Origin: CAZSDP01 sp964605665
GTDB lineage: Bacteria; Planctomycetota; UBA8108; UBA1146
Assembly: GCA_964605665.1 (NCBI GenBank)
Contig: CAZSDP010000013.1
Location: 53,356-117,355 of the forward strand
Length of the DNA stretch: 64,000 nt
Reading direction: 5' to 3'
Shown: positions 1 through 9,004 of the stretch, piece by piece
Layout: every line of letters starts with the position of its first letter
Position numbering within the stretch: the first letter of the stretch is position 1
Position numbers and translations under genes: made by a program
Notes under the pieces: generated by a model
The model's input: the letters and a program-made list of their open reading frames with translations, nothing else
Databases searched by the model: none
What the model was told of the DNA's origin: nothing

Positions 1-1561
1 CGATCACATCACCGAGAATTGGCTCATGGGCTGCCTCACCGAACATCGTGAGTTCTACTTGGTTCCCCACGATCGGAGCACTCCACAAACGCTTCCCGTT
101 TCGCACGTCGAGGCAAACGAGAAAGACATCGATATAACCCTTCTTGCGCCAACCGAGGGCATAAAGTCGCCCCGAACTGAGCACGAGAGAAGAGTTGAAA
201 CTGAGCTCTGCCAAGAAAGGATCTTGAGTCTGACGGCGGACTGTATCCCAGATGACCCGGTCGCTTCCGACTCGAATCCCCTTTAGACCACGCTTTGGGA
301 CTTCGACGGTGATGTCGAAGCCCATGAACTGTTCATGGTCAGTTCGATCCGCCACGTAGCTGGTGACGAGGTAGTCCCCTTCTGTCACCGCATAAAACTC
401 GATCAACCGTTCCTCTTCGTCGAACCCTGGTTCCGGGGAGAGTGAAATCTCCCCCACTTGCTTTCCAGAGTCCACATTGAAGCGCAGGACCTTTCGGCTG
501 GTCGGGACAGACATCCAACCGTCCCCAAACACCGGAACGGGACTGTAGTGCACCGGTCCCCCTCGGGTGTAGTGAGGCATGATCTGGTTCTCACGCCAAT
601 AAGGGAAGGTCCGCCAAGACAAGCGTCCTCGAGTGAATGGAAGCGGTGGCAGCCCACCCGTCGAGATGGGCGGAACAGGCACTCCTGCCGCGGGGAGTTC
701 ACGATCAAAGGTTGCGAGGTCTCGCGCTGCGTCACGCCGCACTTCGGCATCGCCAACTTGTCCGGCAAGCATCGCACGACGAACAGTCAGCTCTTCGACA
801 CTTGATTGGATTCCAAACGTCTCCGTCTCATTCGAACGCAGGATTCGCTCTAGCCAATCCCAACTCTCTGAAGCTCGTCCGAATTGCCCATCCTCAAACC
901 AAATGTCACCTGCCGCGAGAATTGCTCGCGGCGCACTCTTGATCAGCGGATAGAGCTGCGCCGTTCGCATCAGGCTTGCGGCATTTCGCTCCGCGAGACC
1001 ACGTTCCAAAAGGGTCTCCGCCGAGAGTGAATACTCTTCTCGATAGAAGCGAACCGCAGGCGCAGGGAGGGAGGTGATGGTATCGATGATCAGCTCGGTC
1101 AGTGACACCGCAACCACATAGTCTTCATGCGCGCGCTCGAGGCTACCCGCATCGTACATCATGTGGTTGAGGCCCCAGATCTCCTCATGAAGCGTCTGCA
1201 AGTCTCGGACGGCCGATTCGAGTTCCAGCTGATCAAACTTCTCGGTCTCTCGACCATCTTTCTTTGCCTGCTCCTCAGCAACATCTTTGGTCTGATCGGG
1301 ATCTTCTGAGGAAGCAGACTCTAGTACCGTTCCAATGCGACGAACAACATCACGATACCGCTGCGCCGATTCATCTCCGCGAATCACCAAGGGGATGAGA
1401 GCTTCACCAATATCGGCATGAACTGGGCTGGAGAATTGCAGCCCGGACAGAACGAGGCCGACAACAACGATCCCCACCACCAACCACCTAGGTCCTCTTA
1501 GTGAGGTGCGTTGTTGGAGTCCAATGCGTCGAGCTTGGTGCTGGAAGGGATGATCATTCAC
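1..1561 (-). CDS. PQQ/BamB-like repeat protein with N-terminal membrane anchor (partial, runs off left edge)
   Basis: The last gene of the MoxR operon; about 520 N-terminal residues are visible and the 3' end lies outside the window. The reading frame stays open from a GTG at 1561 to base 1. That GTG overlaps the stop of the upstream VWA gene (GTGA), which argues for translational coupling. A hydrophobic segment (about residues 26-43, WLVVGIVVVGLVLSG) is an uncleaved anchor or signal peptide. Residues of about 45-220 look helical and TPR-like. From about residue 250 there are beta-propeller-type stretches such as RLYALGWRKK and DVRNGKRLW, the pattern of PQQ/BamB-like repeats. Inference: a periplasmic scaffold or sensor partner of the VWA proteins. 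No catalytic motif is visible. Confidence 0.75.
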   Translation of the reverse strand, partial: MNDHPFQHQARRIGLQQRTSLRGPRWLVVGIVVVGLVLSGLQFSSPVHADIGEALIPLVIRGDESAQRYRDVVRRIGTVLESASSEDPDQTKDVAEEQAKKDGRETEKFDQLELESAVRDLQTLHEEIWGLNHMMYDAGSLERAHEDYVVAVSLTELIIDTITSLPAPAVRFYREEYSLSAETLLERGLAERNAASLMRTAQLYPLIKSAPRAILAAGDIWFEDGQFGRASESWDWLERILRSNETETFGIQSSVEELTVRRAMLAGQVGDAEVRRDAARDLATFDRELPAAGVPVPPISTGGLPPLPFTRGRLSWRTFPYWRENQIMPHYTRGGPVHYSPVPVFGDGWMSVPTSRKVLRFNVDSGKQVGEISLSPEPGFDEEERLIEFYAVTEGDYLVTSYVADRTDHEQFMGFDITVEVPKRGLKGIRVGSDRVIWDTVRRQTQDPFLAELSFNSSLVLSSGRLYALGWRKKGYIDVFLVCLDVRNGKRLWSAPIVGNQVELTMFGEAAHEPILGDVI

Positions 1562-3987
1562 AGGAGTCGGAATACCTTTCGGATGACCCACTCCAGCGTC
1601 AGGAGTGAGACAAACAAGATGATTAACCATTCTGTGTCCCAGAGCGGTTGACGTTCTTCGGAAACTGGAACTTCTTTTTCAAATGGTTTCACCTCATTGA
1701 CCACATTGCGGGCCTCGCTGATCCCATGGTACGACCCACCAGACAAGCGCGCAATTTCCGTCAGCCGCGCCCGGTCCATTCTCGGGTCAGCGTATTCAAG
1801 TTGAGGAACAATGACGCGATAGCTAGATCGGGCTGTATCCTCCTCAGAACTGCCTGGGAGCTTAACGGTATGCTTTCCTAGCTCTTTCGCCTCGAGTGAG
1901 ACTTCGTAGTACTCAGGTCGCGCAGGATTCTGAATCGCAGTCACCTCTGAGACCTCACCAGAGTCATCTCGAGTCAGTTCCAGAATTCTCTCTTCTTGTC
2001 GAGTGGGCTTGAAGTCGGGCCCCAACGCTCGGGCGAGAACCGTAATGGCTGAGCCCAAGGTGTATTCCCGTTGGTCTGTCGAGACAGAAAAGCGCTTCGA
2101 ATCTCCCAGCAACCTGCCGGCGGAGGTAAATCGAATCACCTGCCCCCAAAAGCGATAGAAGTACTTGTTGCCCACCAACTTCCTCAAGCGCCATGTGTCA
2201 TCTGTGAGAGACATGAATGTGCGCCCGCGACCGTAGTACTGGAAAGCGAAAACTGGCCGAGGTTCGTTGGTAAGGCTTGTACTCTCGGGGTGGACTGCAA
2301 GAGCCACCGCCCCACGCTTGATTCGCTTAACCTTTTGGTACCAATAGAAGCCAGGCATCGAATCATCGAGTCGGCCAGTGAATTCCCACAACTTTCTATT
2401 CTGTTCGGGATCTCCTACCAACTGCATCACTGGGTGCTCTAAGCCCTCAGGGGTCAATCGAACATTGAATGGCTGTGTGATGTTTCCACCGTCGTAGGTG
2501 CTCGCTTCAGCATCCTCGAGCTCTACTGGGAACAACTTCTCCAAAGGAGTGCCGCGGAACCGATTGGGCAGGAACCAGCGTCCGGACATGAACACCACGC
2601 CACCGCCATGGTCATCAACGAACTCGACGAGCCATTGCATCTGTTGCTCGGTCAGATAGTTCTCAGGCACGTCCCCGAGAATCACGACGTGATACTCAAA
2701 CAGGTCCTCACGCGTGCGCGGGAATCGCCGGATCGACATTGTGCCCGTTGATGACTCATTGACGTATTCAGGATCCGCTGACTGAAGAAGGATCTTCGCC
2801 TTCATAGTGGGATCCCGAATCAATGCATGCATCAAGTAGCGGTAGTCGTAGCGCGGCGGTCCTTCCACATAGAGAACCTCGATTTTCTCATCGAGAACAC
2901 GAATCGGTTTCTCTTCGAAGTTGTTTTCGGAGAAGAGCTCTCCGTCTTGCTCCTCGATCTCAACTCGCGCAGTAAATTGACCGGGCATTCGCGGATAGAA
3001 TTCGATGCGTACGGGTGTAATCTCCCCCTTTTCCCCGAGGGTCACGTAGCGAACGATCGGGGGCTGAACAGGACGACCTGCCAGTGGGCCTTCAGTCGCC
3101 AGTAGAGTTAACTCCGCTCGGACACTCTCTCCAGCAAAGCCTTCGCTCGACACCTGAAAATCTACCGGTACGAGATCACCTTCGAGAACGACTTCGGCAA
3201 TCTCGAGGTTGAACACGCGGATGTCGCGAGGTTCGTCGGGATTGCCCACTCCAATCGTGAAAATCGGAATCTCGCGGCTGGCGAGTCGTTGCGCGGCTTC
3301 TTCGGGACGCACCACGCCCCCGTTATCGCGACCGTCACTAAACAAGACCACCGCTGCGACCGACTCGCCACGAAGCTCATTTACCGACTCGTAGATCGAG
3401 TCGCCAAGTCGAGTGACTCGACCCCGTAGCTCCAGACCATCGAAATCGATCTGTCCGGGCGTCTCAGGATTGTCCTCACCGTAGCGGGGCAGATCAGCAA
3501 CGAGTTCAATCCCGTTTGAACAGGAGACAACCCTGACATTCGCCTTCTGGCGCAGTTCCTCGATGATGCCGGCTTCTTGACCAAGAACTGCCTTCACCAA
3601 ATCGAGTCGATCATCGGCTGGCGTGTAGGGAGCACCGAGTATTGACGACAACTGCGATTCGAGAGCCGGATCGGCATACCGATCAGAGATTCCCATCGAG
3701 TAGCTATCGTCGATCAAGAGCAGAATCCAAGAATTCTCTCTTTGAACGCGCTCTTCAGTGAGCGTCGGACGACAGAGAATTGCCACGACCACCGCGATGA
3801 CCAGAAATCTCAGAGTCCCGAGTATCCACCGGCCAGGACTTGTGAGAGTCCCACGTTCACCGCGGTAGAACCACCACACCCCGATCAGCATCGCGGGCAG
3901 GATGAGGAGAGCGATCACCCACAGTTCGGGCGCTCCCAGAAGTTCGATCCGCTTCTCAAATCGAGTCTCGGCAAATGCGAGGATCAT
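1558..3987 (-). CDS. Membrane-anchored VWA-domain protein with glutamine-amidotransferase-like domain
   Basis: An 809-residue membrane protein. Two N-terminal membrane helices (about residues 22-41 and 55-72) precede a von Willebrand A domain. Its MIDAS motif DDSYS (residues 93-97) matches DxSxS, so metal binding is probably intact. The middle is beta-rich. A segment with VVILGDVPENYL and a Gly-rich GGGVVF turn resembles the class I glutamine-amidotransferase-like fold seen in planctomycete VWA proteins, without an obvious catalytic cysteine. A last membrane helix (EWLIILFVSLLTLEWVI) closes the protein. It overlaps the preceding gene by 4 bases and the next by 4. By family and context it is a BatB-like partner of a MoxR ATPase. 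The exact role is unknown. Confidence 0.85.
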   Translation of the reverse strand: MILAFAETRFEKRIELLGAPELWVIALLILPAMLIGVWWFYRGERGTLTSPGRWILGTLRFLVIAVVVAILCRPTLTEERVQRENSWILLLIDDSYSMGISDRYADPALESQLSSILGAPYTPADDRLDLVKAVLGQEAGIIEELRQKANVRVVSCSNGIELVADLPRYGEDNPETPGQIDFDGLELRGRVTRLGDSIYESVNELRGESVAAVVLFSDGRDNGGVVRPEEAAQRLASREIPIFTIGVGNPDEPRDIRVFNLEIAEVVLEGDLVPVDFQVSSEGFAGESVRAELTLLATEGPLAGRPVQPPIVRYVTLGEKGEITPVRIEFYPRMPGQFTARVEIEEQDGELFSENNFEEKPIRVLDEKIEVLYVEGPPRYDYRYLMHALIRDPTMKAKILLQSADPEYVNESSTGTMSIRRFPRTREDLFEYHVVILGDVPENYLTEQQMQWLVEFVDDHGGGVVFMSGRWFLPNRFRGTPLEKLFPVELEDAEASTYDGGNITQPFNVRLTPEGLEHPVMQLVGDPEQNRKLWEFTGRLDDSMPGFYWYQKVKRIKRGAVALAVHPESTSLTNEPRPVFAFQYYGRGRTFMSLTDDTWRLRKLVGNKYFYRFWGQVIRFTSAGRLLGDSKRFSVSTDQREYTLGSAITVLARALGPDFKPTRQEERILELTRDDSGEVSEVTAIQNPARPEYYEVSLEAKELGKHTVKLPGSSEEDTARSSYRVIVPQLEYADPRMDRARLTEIARLSGGSYHGISEARNVVNEVKPFEKEVPVSEERQPLWDTEWLIILFVSLLTLEWVIRKVFRLL

Positions 3988-6185
3988 GCATGCCTCCTCG
4001 CCCGTCGCCCGCTAAAGAAGCGAGCGAGCGCACTCTCTGCGATTAGCAATCCAAGCACGACCCAGAAAATTGGCATCCAGAGATCGCCGGTTCCATAGTC
4101 GTCAATCGTCTCAATCTCGTCTTGCTTCTCGACCAGCAACAAATCGGGGTAAAGCTCTATGAGATCTTCGGGTAGCAAAGCGGTGAGATCGCCTTCTCTT
4201 GGATCGGCGTTGACCGCGAACCACTCCGACCGGCTTTCGTTCTCGCCTCGCCCACCAAACCGAATCTCGTAGGTGCCGGGAACTGACTGTCCATCGATGG
4301 AGAGGTCGAAGCTTCGCCGGTCTTCACGCTCTTCGAGAACCACCGGAACACCGTCACCGCTCGGTCTCACCAACAGCACCCTCGGCGCGTAGTCATCTGC
4401 AGAGATGACTTGTTTGAACGGTTCTCCGATTGCCAGATTACGAGAGGTCTCATCCTGTGTCGCGAGATACGGCAGAGTTTCGTAGAGAAACACCAAGTAC
4501 GCGGGGGGAATCGGGAAATTGCTCCATCGTCGGCCGGCGCCGATGGTCAACGCGAGGGTTGTTCCCTTTCCGAATCGCTTCTCCAGCAACGCGGGAGTCT
4601 CTTGAGGATCATCGAGGGTCAGAAGCACGCTCGACCCTTCAGAGGAACCTGGGCTCACGTAACCATGAATCGCCACGTCAGCGATTCCAGCTTCAGGAGT
4701 CTCTGCGAGGTAAGAGAGACTTGGATGCTCCACGTCTGCAATCTGGAAGTGGTAGTAGGTCCTTCTTTCTCGATCTACAATCACTCGGTCTGGTTCATAT
4801 GGGAACCAACCATCTCCACCCCGCCAAGAGCGTGTTCGGTAGTTTGCGGTTCTGAACCGATCTCCAGGAAAGAAGAGGACCCCGCCCCCTTCCGAGATGA
4901 ACTCCTCGAGACGCTCGACTTCAGGCTCAGAGAATTCAGGAACATCAACCAAGATCAAGACGTCAAATCCGTCGAGTACTTCACCTGAAAACTGATCTGG
5001 AGTGATGGTGCTGAGAAGATAAGGACTCAACCGGACTCCAGTCTCGTCGACTCGATCTCCAGCCAGAGCTGCTTTCAGCCAATCCGCTTCGGAACTGTTG
5101 TCCTGCGCATCGTAACTTCCGTCAACGACCAGGATCTCGACCGACTCCCGAACATCGAAGACTGCGAGTCTCTCATTGTCGACTTCAAGGTCATCGCTTC
5201 GAACCAGCGCTTTGACCCTCGTCTGTCCCACAGATCTGAAAACATGGGGAAATGAAACTGAAACACTGGCGCCCGGTTCCACTGAGATTCTTCGAGACCC
5301 CTGAACCTCACCGTCGATCCAAAGTTCTGCTTCCAACCCGGCAACTGCTTCTCGGCCATAGTTCTCGACCGTCATTTGGAATGTCGTGGGAAGATCGACC
5401 GCCAGAAGCGGTGTGCCACATGTCACAGAAGAGACCGATACGTTGCGAGCACGAGGAGCAGAAGCTGGATGCACAAAGACTCGAGCACCCGCCTCTGTCA
5501 GCCGGCCGAGTGCCTCTCGAATCGCGGGATCGGTGGAGCCATCTCCACCAACCCAGTCGCGCTTTTGCAAATCGGAGTAGAGGTGAATCAACCAGGGAGT
5601 GTCACGTGACGAGCCCGTTGTAACCCAATCCGCCGCAACCGACAAAAGAGGCGCGACGTCCATCGACTCATAGGCGATCGACGCTTCTTCTAACTGCTCG
5701 AGAACTAGTAATGACCCGGTGTCGGTCACCACTTCCGGGGTCGGAGTGATGGTATCGGGAAATCCTCCACCGTAGATCAACCCAACGCGATCCCCCTTCG
5801 ATAGCGACTTCAACCGATCACGAGCAGAATCTGCTGCGACTCTCAGGGAGGATCGTCCGGTGCTCTGCAATGCCATCGAGTAGCTGCGGTCGAGCAGAAA
5901 CAGCTCCGAGCGACCCGCATCCCCGGTCAAGACCGGTAGAGAACCCGAGTCGAGGCTGGGCCTTGCCATCGCGAGTACGAACAACAGCACCGCCGCGGTT
6001 CGAATCAACAGCAACAGTAAATTCTCGAGACGCAGACGTCTTCGGTGCTTTTTCATGGCGCGGAGAAGGAACTCCATCGCCGCCCATGGCACCCGCTGGT
6101 ATCGCTGACGATTGATCAAATAGATGATGATCGGAATCGCTCCGAGCGATAGAAATCCTAGCATCCCTGGATTGATCCAAGTCAT
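3984..6185 (-). CDS. BatA-type N-terminal membrane domain plus VWA domain protein
   Basis: 733 residues. The N-terminus (INPGMLGFLSLGAIPIIIYL, then a basic KKHRRRLRLENLLLLLIRT segment and a second helix) is the double-transmembrane BatA/aerotolerance domain. A VWA domain follows with MIDAS DRSYS at residues 99-103. Further on are Ig-like beta regions and a GATase-like segment (DVLILVDVPEF, GGGVLFFPGD) resembling that of the downstream gene. A C-terminal helix (MPIFWVVLGLLIAESAL) sits before a basic RRARR tail. It overlaps DUF58 (start side) and the second VWA gene (stop side) by 4 bases each, as expected for stoichiometric co-translation. Known relatives in Bat operons are membrane-bound proteins of uncertain function in stress or envelope maintenance. 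Confidence 0.88.
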   Translation of the reverse strand: MTWINPGMLGFLSLGAIPIIIYLINRQRYQRVPWAAMEFLLRAMKKHRRRLRLENLLLLLIRTAAVLLFVLAMARPSLDSGSLPVLTGDAGRSELFLLDRSYSMALQSTGRSSLRVAADSARDRLKSLSKGDRVGLIYGGGFPDTITPTPEVVTDTGSLLVLEQLEEASIAYESMDVAPLLSVAADWVTTGSSRDTPWLIHLYSDLQKRDWVGGDGSTDPAIREALGRLTEAGARVFVHPASAPRARNVSVSSVTCGTPLLAVDLPTTFQMTVENYGREAVAGLEAELWIDGEVQGSRRISVEPGASVSVSFPHVFRSVGQTRVKALVRSDDLEVDNERLAVFDVRESVEILVVDGSYDAQDNSSEADWLKAALAGDRVDETGVRLSPYLLSTITPDQFSGEVLDGFDVLILVDVPEFSEPEVERLEEFISEGGGVLFFPGDRFRTANYRTRSWRGGDGWFPYEPDRVIVDRERRTYYHFQIADVEHPSLSYLAETPEAGIADVAIHGYVSPGSSEGSSVLLTLDDPQETPALLEKRFGKGTTLALTIGAGRRWSNFPIPPAYLVFLYETLPYLATQDETSRNLAIGEPFKQVISADDYAPRVLLVRPSGDGVPVVLEEREDRRSFDLSIDGQSVPGTYEIRFGGRGENESRSEWFAVNADPREGDLTALLPEDLIELYPDLLLVEKQDEIETIDDYGTGDLWMPIFWVVLGLLIAESALARFFSGRRARRHA

Positions 6186-7090
6186 CGAATCGTCCCCGCT
6201 CTTCGCTGTAGAAAACGGGTCATGACCACATCGAATCGTTTCGAAGTGTCGACCAGCTCATAATCGATCATCGCTCCCCGACATGTCCGCTTCACCTCGT
6301 CAACAAATGAGTTGACCTCAGACAAGTAGGCTTCACGAAGAGAATTCGGATCTGCCAGTAACTCTGGGAACTCTTCAAGCCCTTCGAACATGGTCATCCG
6401 CTGAAATGGGAAATGAAGTTCATCTGGATCCATCAGATGGAACAGAATGACCTCATGCCCCTGGTGACGAAGCCGGCGGAGGCCGAGACCGATCTTTCCG
6501 ACGTCGTCGAACAAATCGGTGATCAAAATCAGCAGTGACTTGCGCTTGATCCGCTCCGAAATCCGAGAGAGCACTTCACCCAGGTCGGTCGCATCTTTTC
6601 CTGGTTCTGCAGCAACAACCCGAACCAGGTCTTGCAAGTGACCGCGACTCGAACTGATCGGAACAGAGGTCCGGACATCATTGTCGAAGACCATCGCTCC
6701 GACAGCGTCCTGCTGCCAAAGAACCAGATACGAAAGGGCCGCAGCGAGAGTCCGACCGTACTCGAGCTTGGTCATCGAGCTGCCGGACTTAAAGTTCATC
6801 GACTCACTGGCATCGAGTAGCACATGGGTGCGGAGATTGGTCTCTTCTTCGTATTGTTTGATGTAGTAGCGATCGGAACGTCCGTAGACCTTCCAATCGA
6901 TGTGCCGAATGTCATCGCCGGGCACATATTCCCTATGCTCGGCAAACTCAACCGAAGCACCGCGGTAGGGACTCTTGTGAAGTCCCGAAATGAACCCCTC
7001 GACGATCAATCTTGCTCGGATCTCAAGACGACTGATCTTCGAGAGTTCGACGGGATCGAGATAGTTTCGGTCGCGCTCCTCAGCGGCCAT
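6182..7090 (-). CDS. DUF58 domain-containing protein
   Basis: 302 residues, the usual length for a soluble DUF58 protein. The family signature is clear: SVEFAEHREYVPGDDIRHID (residues 47-66) followed by WKVYGRSDRYYIKQYEEE. A VWA-like segment has DASES at residues 93-97, fitting DxSxS. DUF58 proteins are encoded with MoxR ATPases and are thought to be their clients or adaptors. Here the start overlaps the end of moxR by 11 bases and the stop overlaps the BatA-like gene by 4. No signal peptide or membrane segment is visible, so it probably works on the cytoplasmic face beside the ATPase. Confidence 0.93.
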   Translation of the reverse strand: MAAEERDRNYLDPVELSKISRLEIRARLIVEGFISGLHKSPYRGASVEFAEHREYVPGDDIRHIDWKVYGRSDRYYIKQYEEETNLRTHVLLDASESMNFKSGSSMTKLEYGRTLAAALSYLVLWQQDAVGAMVFDNDVRTSVPISSSRGHLQDLVRVVAAEPGKDATDLGEVLSRISERIKRKSLLILITDLFDDVGKIGLGLRRLRHQGHEVILFHLMDPDELHFPFQRMTMFEGLEEFPELLADPNSLREAYLSEVNSFVDEVKRTCRGAMIDYELVDTSKRFDVVMTRFLQRRAGTIR

Positions 7091-8141
7091 CCGTGGGGAT
7101 CTCCTCCACCAAACGACTAATCACATGATCGGATGTCACACCCTCTGCCTCGGCCGCAAAGTTTGTCAGGATCCGATGTCGTAGTACCGGATGTGCGACC
7201 TTCTTGATGTCGTCATAGGTCACATGGGAACGACCGGCCAGGATGGCGTTGGCTTTGCCACCCAAGACGAGGTACTGCCCCGCACGAGGGCCTGCTCCCC
7301 AATCGATGTGCTGACGAACATGCTCAGGCGCTTCACCAGTGCTCACTCGCGTCGCTCTCGTCAGGCGCAGTGCGTATCGGATCACCTCATCCGCTGCTGG
7401 CACACTGCGAACCAACTTCTGTAGATCGAGGATCTCTTCGCGTCCCACGACCGGTTTCACATCGATCGATTCACCACCTGTTGTTCGTTGCATGATCGCC
7501 AACTCTTCGTCCTGAGTTGGATAGTCAACTCGAACGTTGAACATGAATCGGTCGAGCTGCGCTTCAGGTAGTGGATAGGTACCTTCTTGCTCGATGGGGT
7601 TTTGTGTCGCGAGCACGAAGAATGGTTGCTCCAGGCGATGGCGGGTTCCACCGACGGTTACCTGCTTTTCCTGCATCGCTTCGAGAAGCGCTGCTTGCGT
7701 CTTCGGTGGGGTACGGTTGATTTCATCCGCAAGGATCACATTGGCGAAGACCGGGCCGCTGAGAAATCTGAAATTACGCTCCCCTGTCTCTGGATCGTCC
7801 TGAATCACTTCGGTTCCGGTGATGTCGGAAGGCATCAAGTCGGGAGTAAACTGAATTCGGTTGAAGCTCAGAGAGAGCGTCTCTGCGAGAGTGCTAATCA
7901 TCAGGGTCTTCGCAAGTCCCGGAACCCCGACCAATAGGCAGTGTCCTCCTGCGAAGAGCGACAACAAGAGCTGATCGATGACGTCGTCTTGACCAACGAT
8001 CACTCGAGCGAGCTCTGTTCGAACTTCATTCGAAGCAGTTTGGATCCTCTCAAAGCGCGCCTCATCGCCTCCACCTGCGGGGCTCCCGTCTGCTGGGCTA
8101 CCTGCATCAGGGGTTGGGTTGAAATCCTCTTCGGCGTGCAT
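7080..8141 (-). CDS. moxR: MoxR-family AAA+ ATPase
   Basis: 353 residues. After a Pro/Gly-rich N-terminal tail of about 27 residues, the AAA+ core has Walker A GVPGLAKT (72-79), Walker B VILADE (135-140) and the sensor-type FVLATQNPIEQEGTYPLPEA stretch typical of MoxR. MoxR ATPases act as chaperone-like remodelers that work with VWA proteins. It heads a minus-strand operon of at least five genes. AGGAAG lies 4 bases before the ATG. A 14-base perfect palindrome (8182-8195) lies about 40 bases upstream and may be its operator. The gene symbol is used in the family sense. Confidence 0.95.
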   Translation of the reverse strand: MHAEEDFNPTPDAGSPADGSPAGGGDEARFERIQTASNEVRTELARVIVGQDDVIDQLLLSLFAGGHCLLVGVPGLAKTLMISTLAETLSLSFNRIQFTPDLMPSDITGTEVIQDDPETGERNFRFLSGPVFANVILADEINRTPPKTQAALLEAMQEKQVTVGGTRHRLEQPFFVLATQNPIEQEGTYPLPEAQLDRFMFNVRVDYPTQDEELAIMQRTTGGESIDVKPVVGREEILDLQKLVRSVPAADEVIRYALRLTRATRVSTGEAPEHVRQHIDWGAGPRAGQYLVLGGKANAILAGRSHVTYDDIKKVAHPVLRHRILTNFAAEAEGVTSDHVISRLVEEIPTDGR

Positions 8142-8181
8142 CGAGCTTCCTCTCCGGTGACCTAAGGGTGTGGGGCGTGCA

Positions 8182-8195
8182 GGCTGACGTCAGCC
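8182..8195. promoter_or_regulatory. 14-base perfect palindrome, candidate operator of the MoxR operon
   Basis: GGCTGACGTCAGCC is a perfect dyad located 41-54 bases before the moxR start codon, the usual place for a promoter-proximal operator. Its core CTGACGTCAG recurs at 34630-34639 before the macro-domain gene. The protein that would bind is unknown. Confidence 0.45.
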
Positions 8196-8417
8196 GTATC
8201 GCATCACCACCCGAGATCGGGATTGCGGGTTCCCCTGGGGAACGAGACCCGTGCAAATTGATGGCCATGACCCGCCGTTGCCTCAGCGGGTATCGTACAT
8301 CCGGAGGTACTCAGGAGACTCCTGCTCCCACATTTCCCCGGAATCTCACATTTCGGCGCCCGATCCTGCGGGGTTCCCCTCCCCCGGATCGAGTCGATGA
8401 ATCGCCCCATTTCAGTC

Positions 8418-8436
8418 TTCGCGGACGATCCGCGAA
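8418..8436. repeat. Inverted repeat, 8-base arms with 3-base spacer
   Basis: TTCGCGGA and TCCGCGAA flank CGA. There is no T-run on either side, so it is not a convincing terminator. It may be a protein-binding dyad in the region between moxR and guaB. Confidence 0.3.
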
Positions 8437-9004
8437 AAGACTTGGCGCATCCTCCGATATCGGTCGATCGACCCAGTTCTCCGGAGGGTTCGAGGAGAAT
8501 ATCGGGCCATGAGTTCCCCCGCCACCAACTGCGAGGAGAGAAGTGCCAGATCCTTCCCCAAGGCGAAAATCGCCAGAGGAATCTCACGATCCCAGAAATT
8601 CGGCATCCGGGATGAATCGGGAGTCAATTCGCACCCACCGCTTCGCTAGATTCGGCTATTACACCTTGAATCGGCCGATTCTCACCCAATCTGGGTTTTT
8701 CTGCTTCGAGGATCTCGTCGGAAGATGGCGCTCCGAGCCCTCTCCGACCACCACCGAGCCCCCCGATCCCGATTTCGAGACGTTGACTTCGCTCCTGGGG
8801 TGCATATTCTCTTCCCACCCCGTCGATTTCTTGGGCGGGGGCACTGTATTTTGAAGCCCCGAAAACGGTAGGTCGGAGCGGGAACCCCGCCGAACGGGAG
8901 GAGTTGCGACTTCCCTCGTCCGCTTTCCCATTCCCACAAATCGCGGGGAACGGCCATCGAGAAGGTGGCCAAATCGATCGTGGCCCTGAATGGAAGGCAC
9001 TCCG

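Larger units (their letters stand above)
8142..9004. other. Long divergent intergenic region with no gene recognised
   Basis: About 860 bases between the leftward MoxR operon and rightward guaB. Several open frames of 70-140 codons exist on both strands, but they overlap one another, have Arg/Ser/Pro-rich composition typical of non-coding GC-rich DNA, and resemble no family I know. The stretch holds inverted repeats: a 14-base palindrome at 8182-8195, CAGGAG-A-CTCCTG at 8312-8324, and TTCGCGGA-CGA-TCCGCGAA at 8418-8436. It must contain both divergent promoters, but I cannot point to convincing -35/-10 pairs. Confidence 0.6.

Noticed and set aside
26..1309. Several short plus-strand frames at the left end
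   Set aside because: They lie antisense to a minus-strand frame that stays open from 1561 to the window edge and encodes a PQQ-type protein.
8204..8587. 127-codon minus-strand frame between moxR and guaB
   Set aside because: Trp/Gly/Arg-rich composition, overlapping competing frames, no ribosome site or family resemblance.
8838..8860. GGGGC/GCCCC hairpin before guaB as a riboswitch
   Set aside because: Only five pairs, no purine-riboswitch core sequences nearby.
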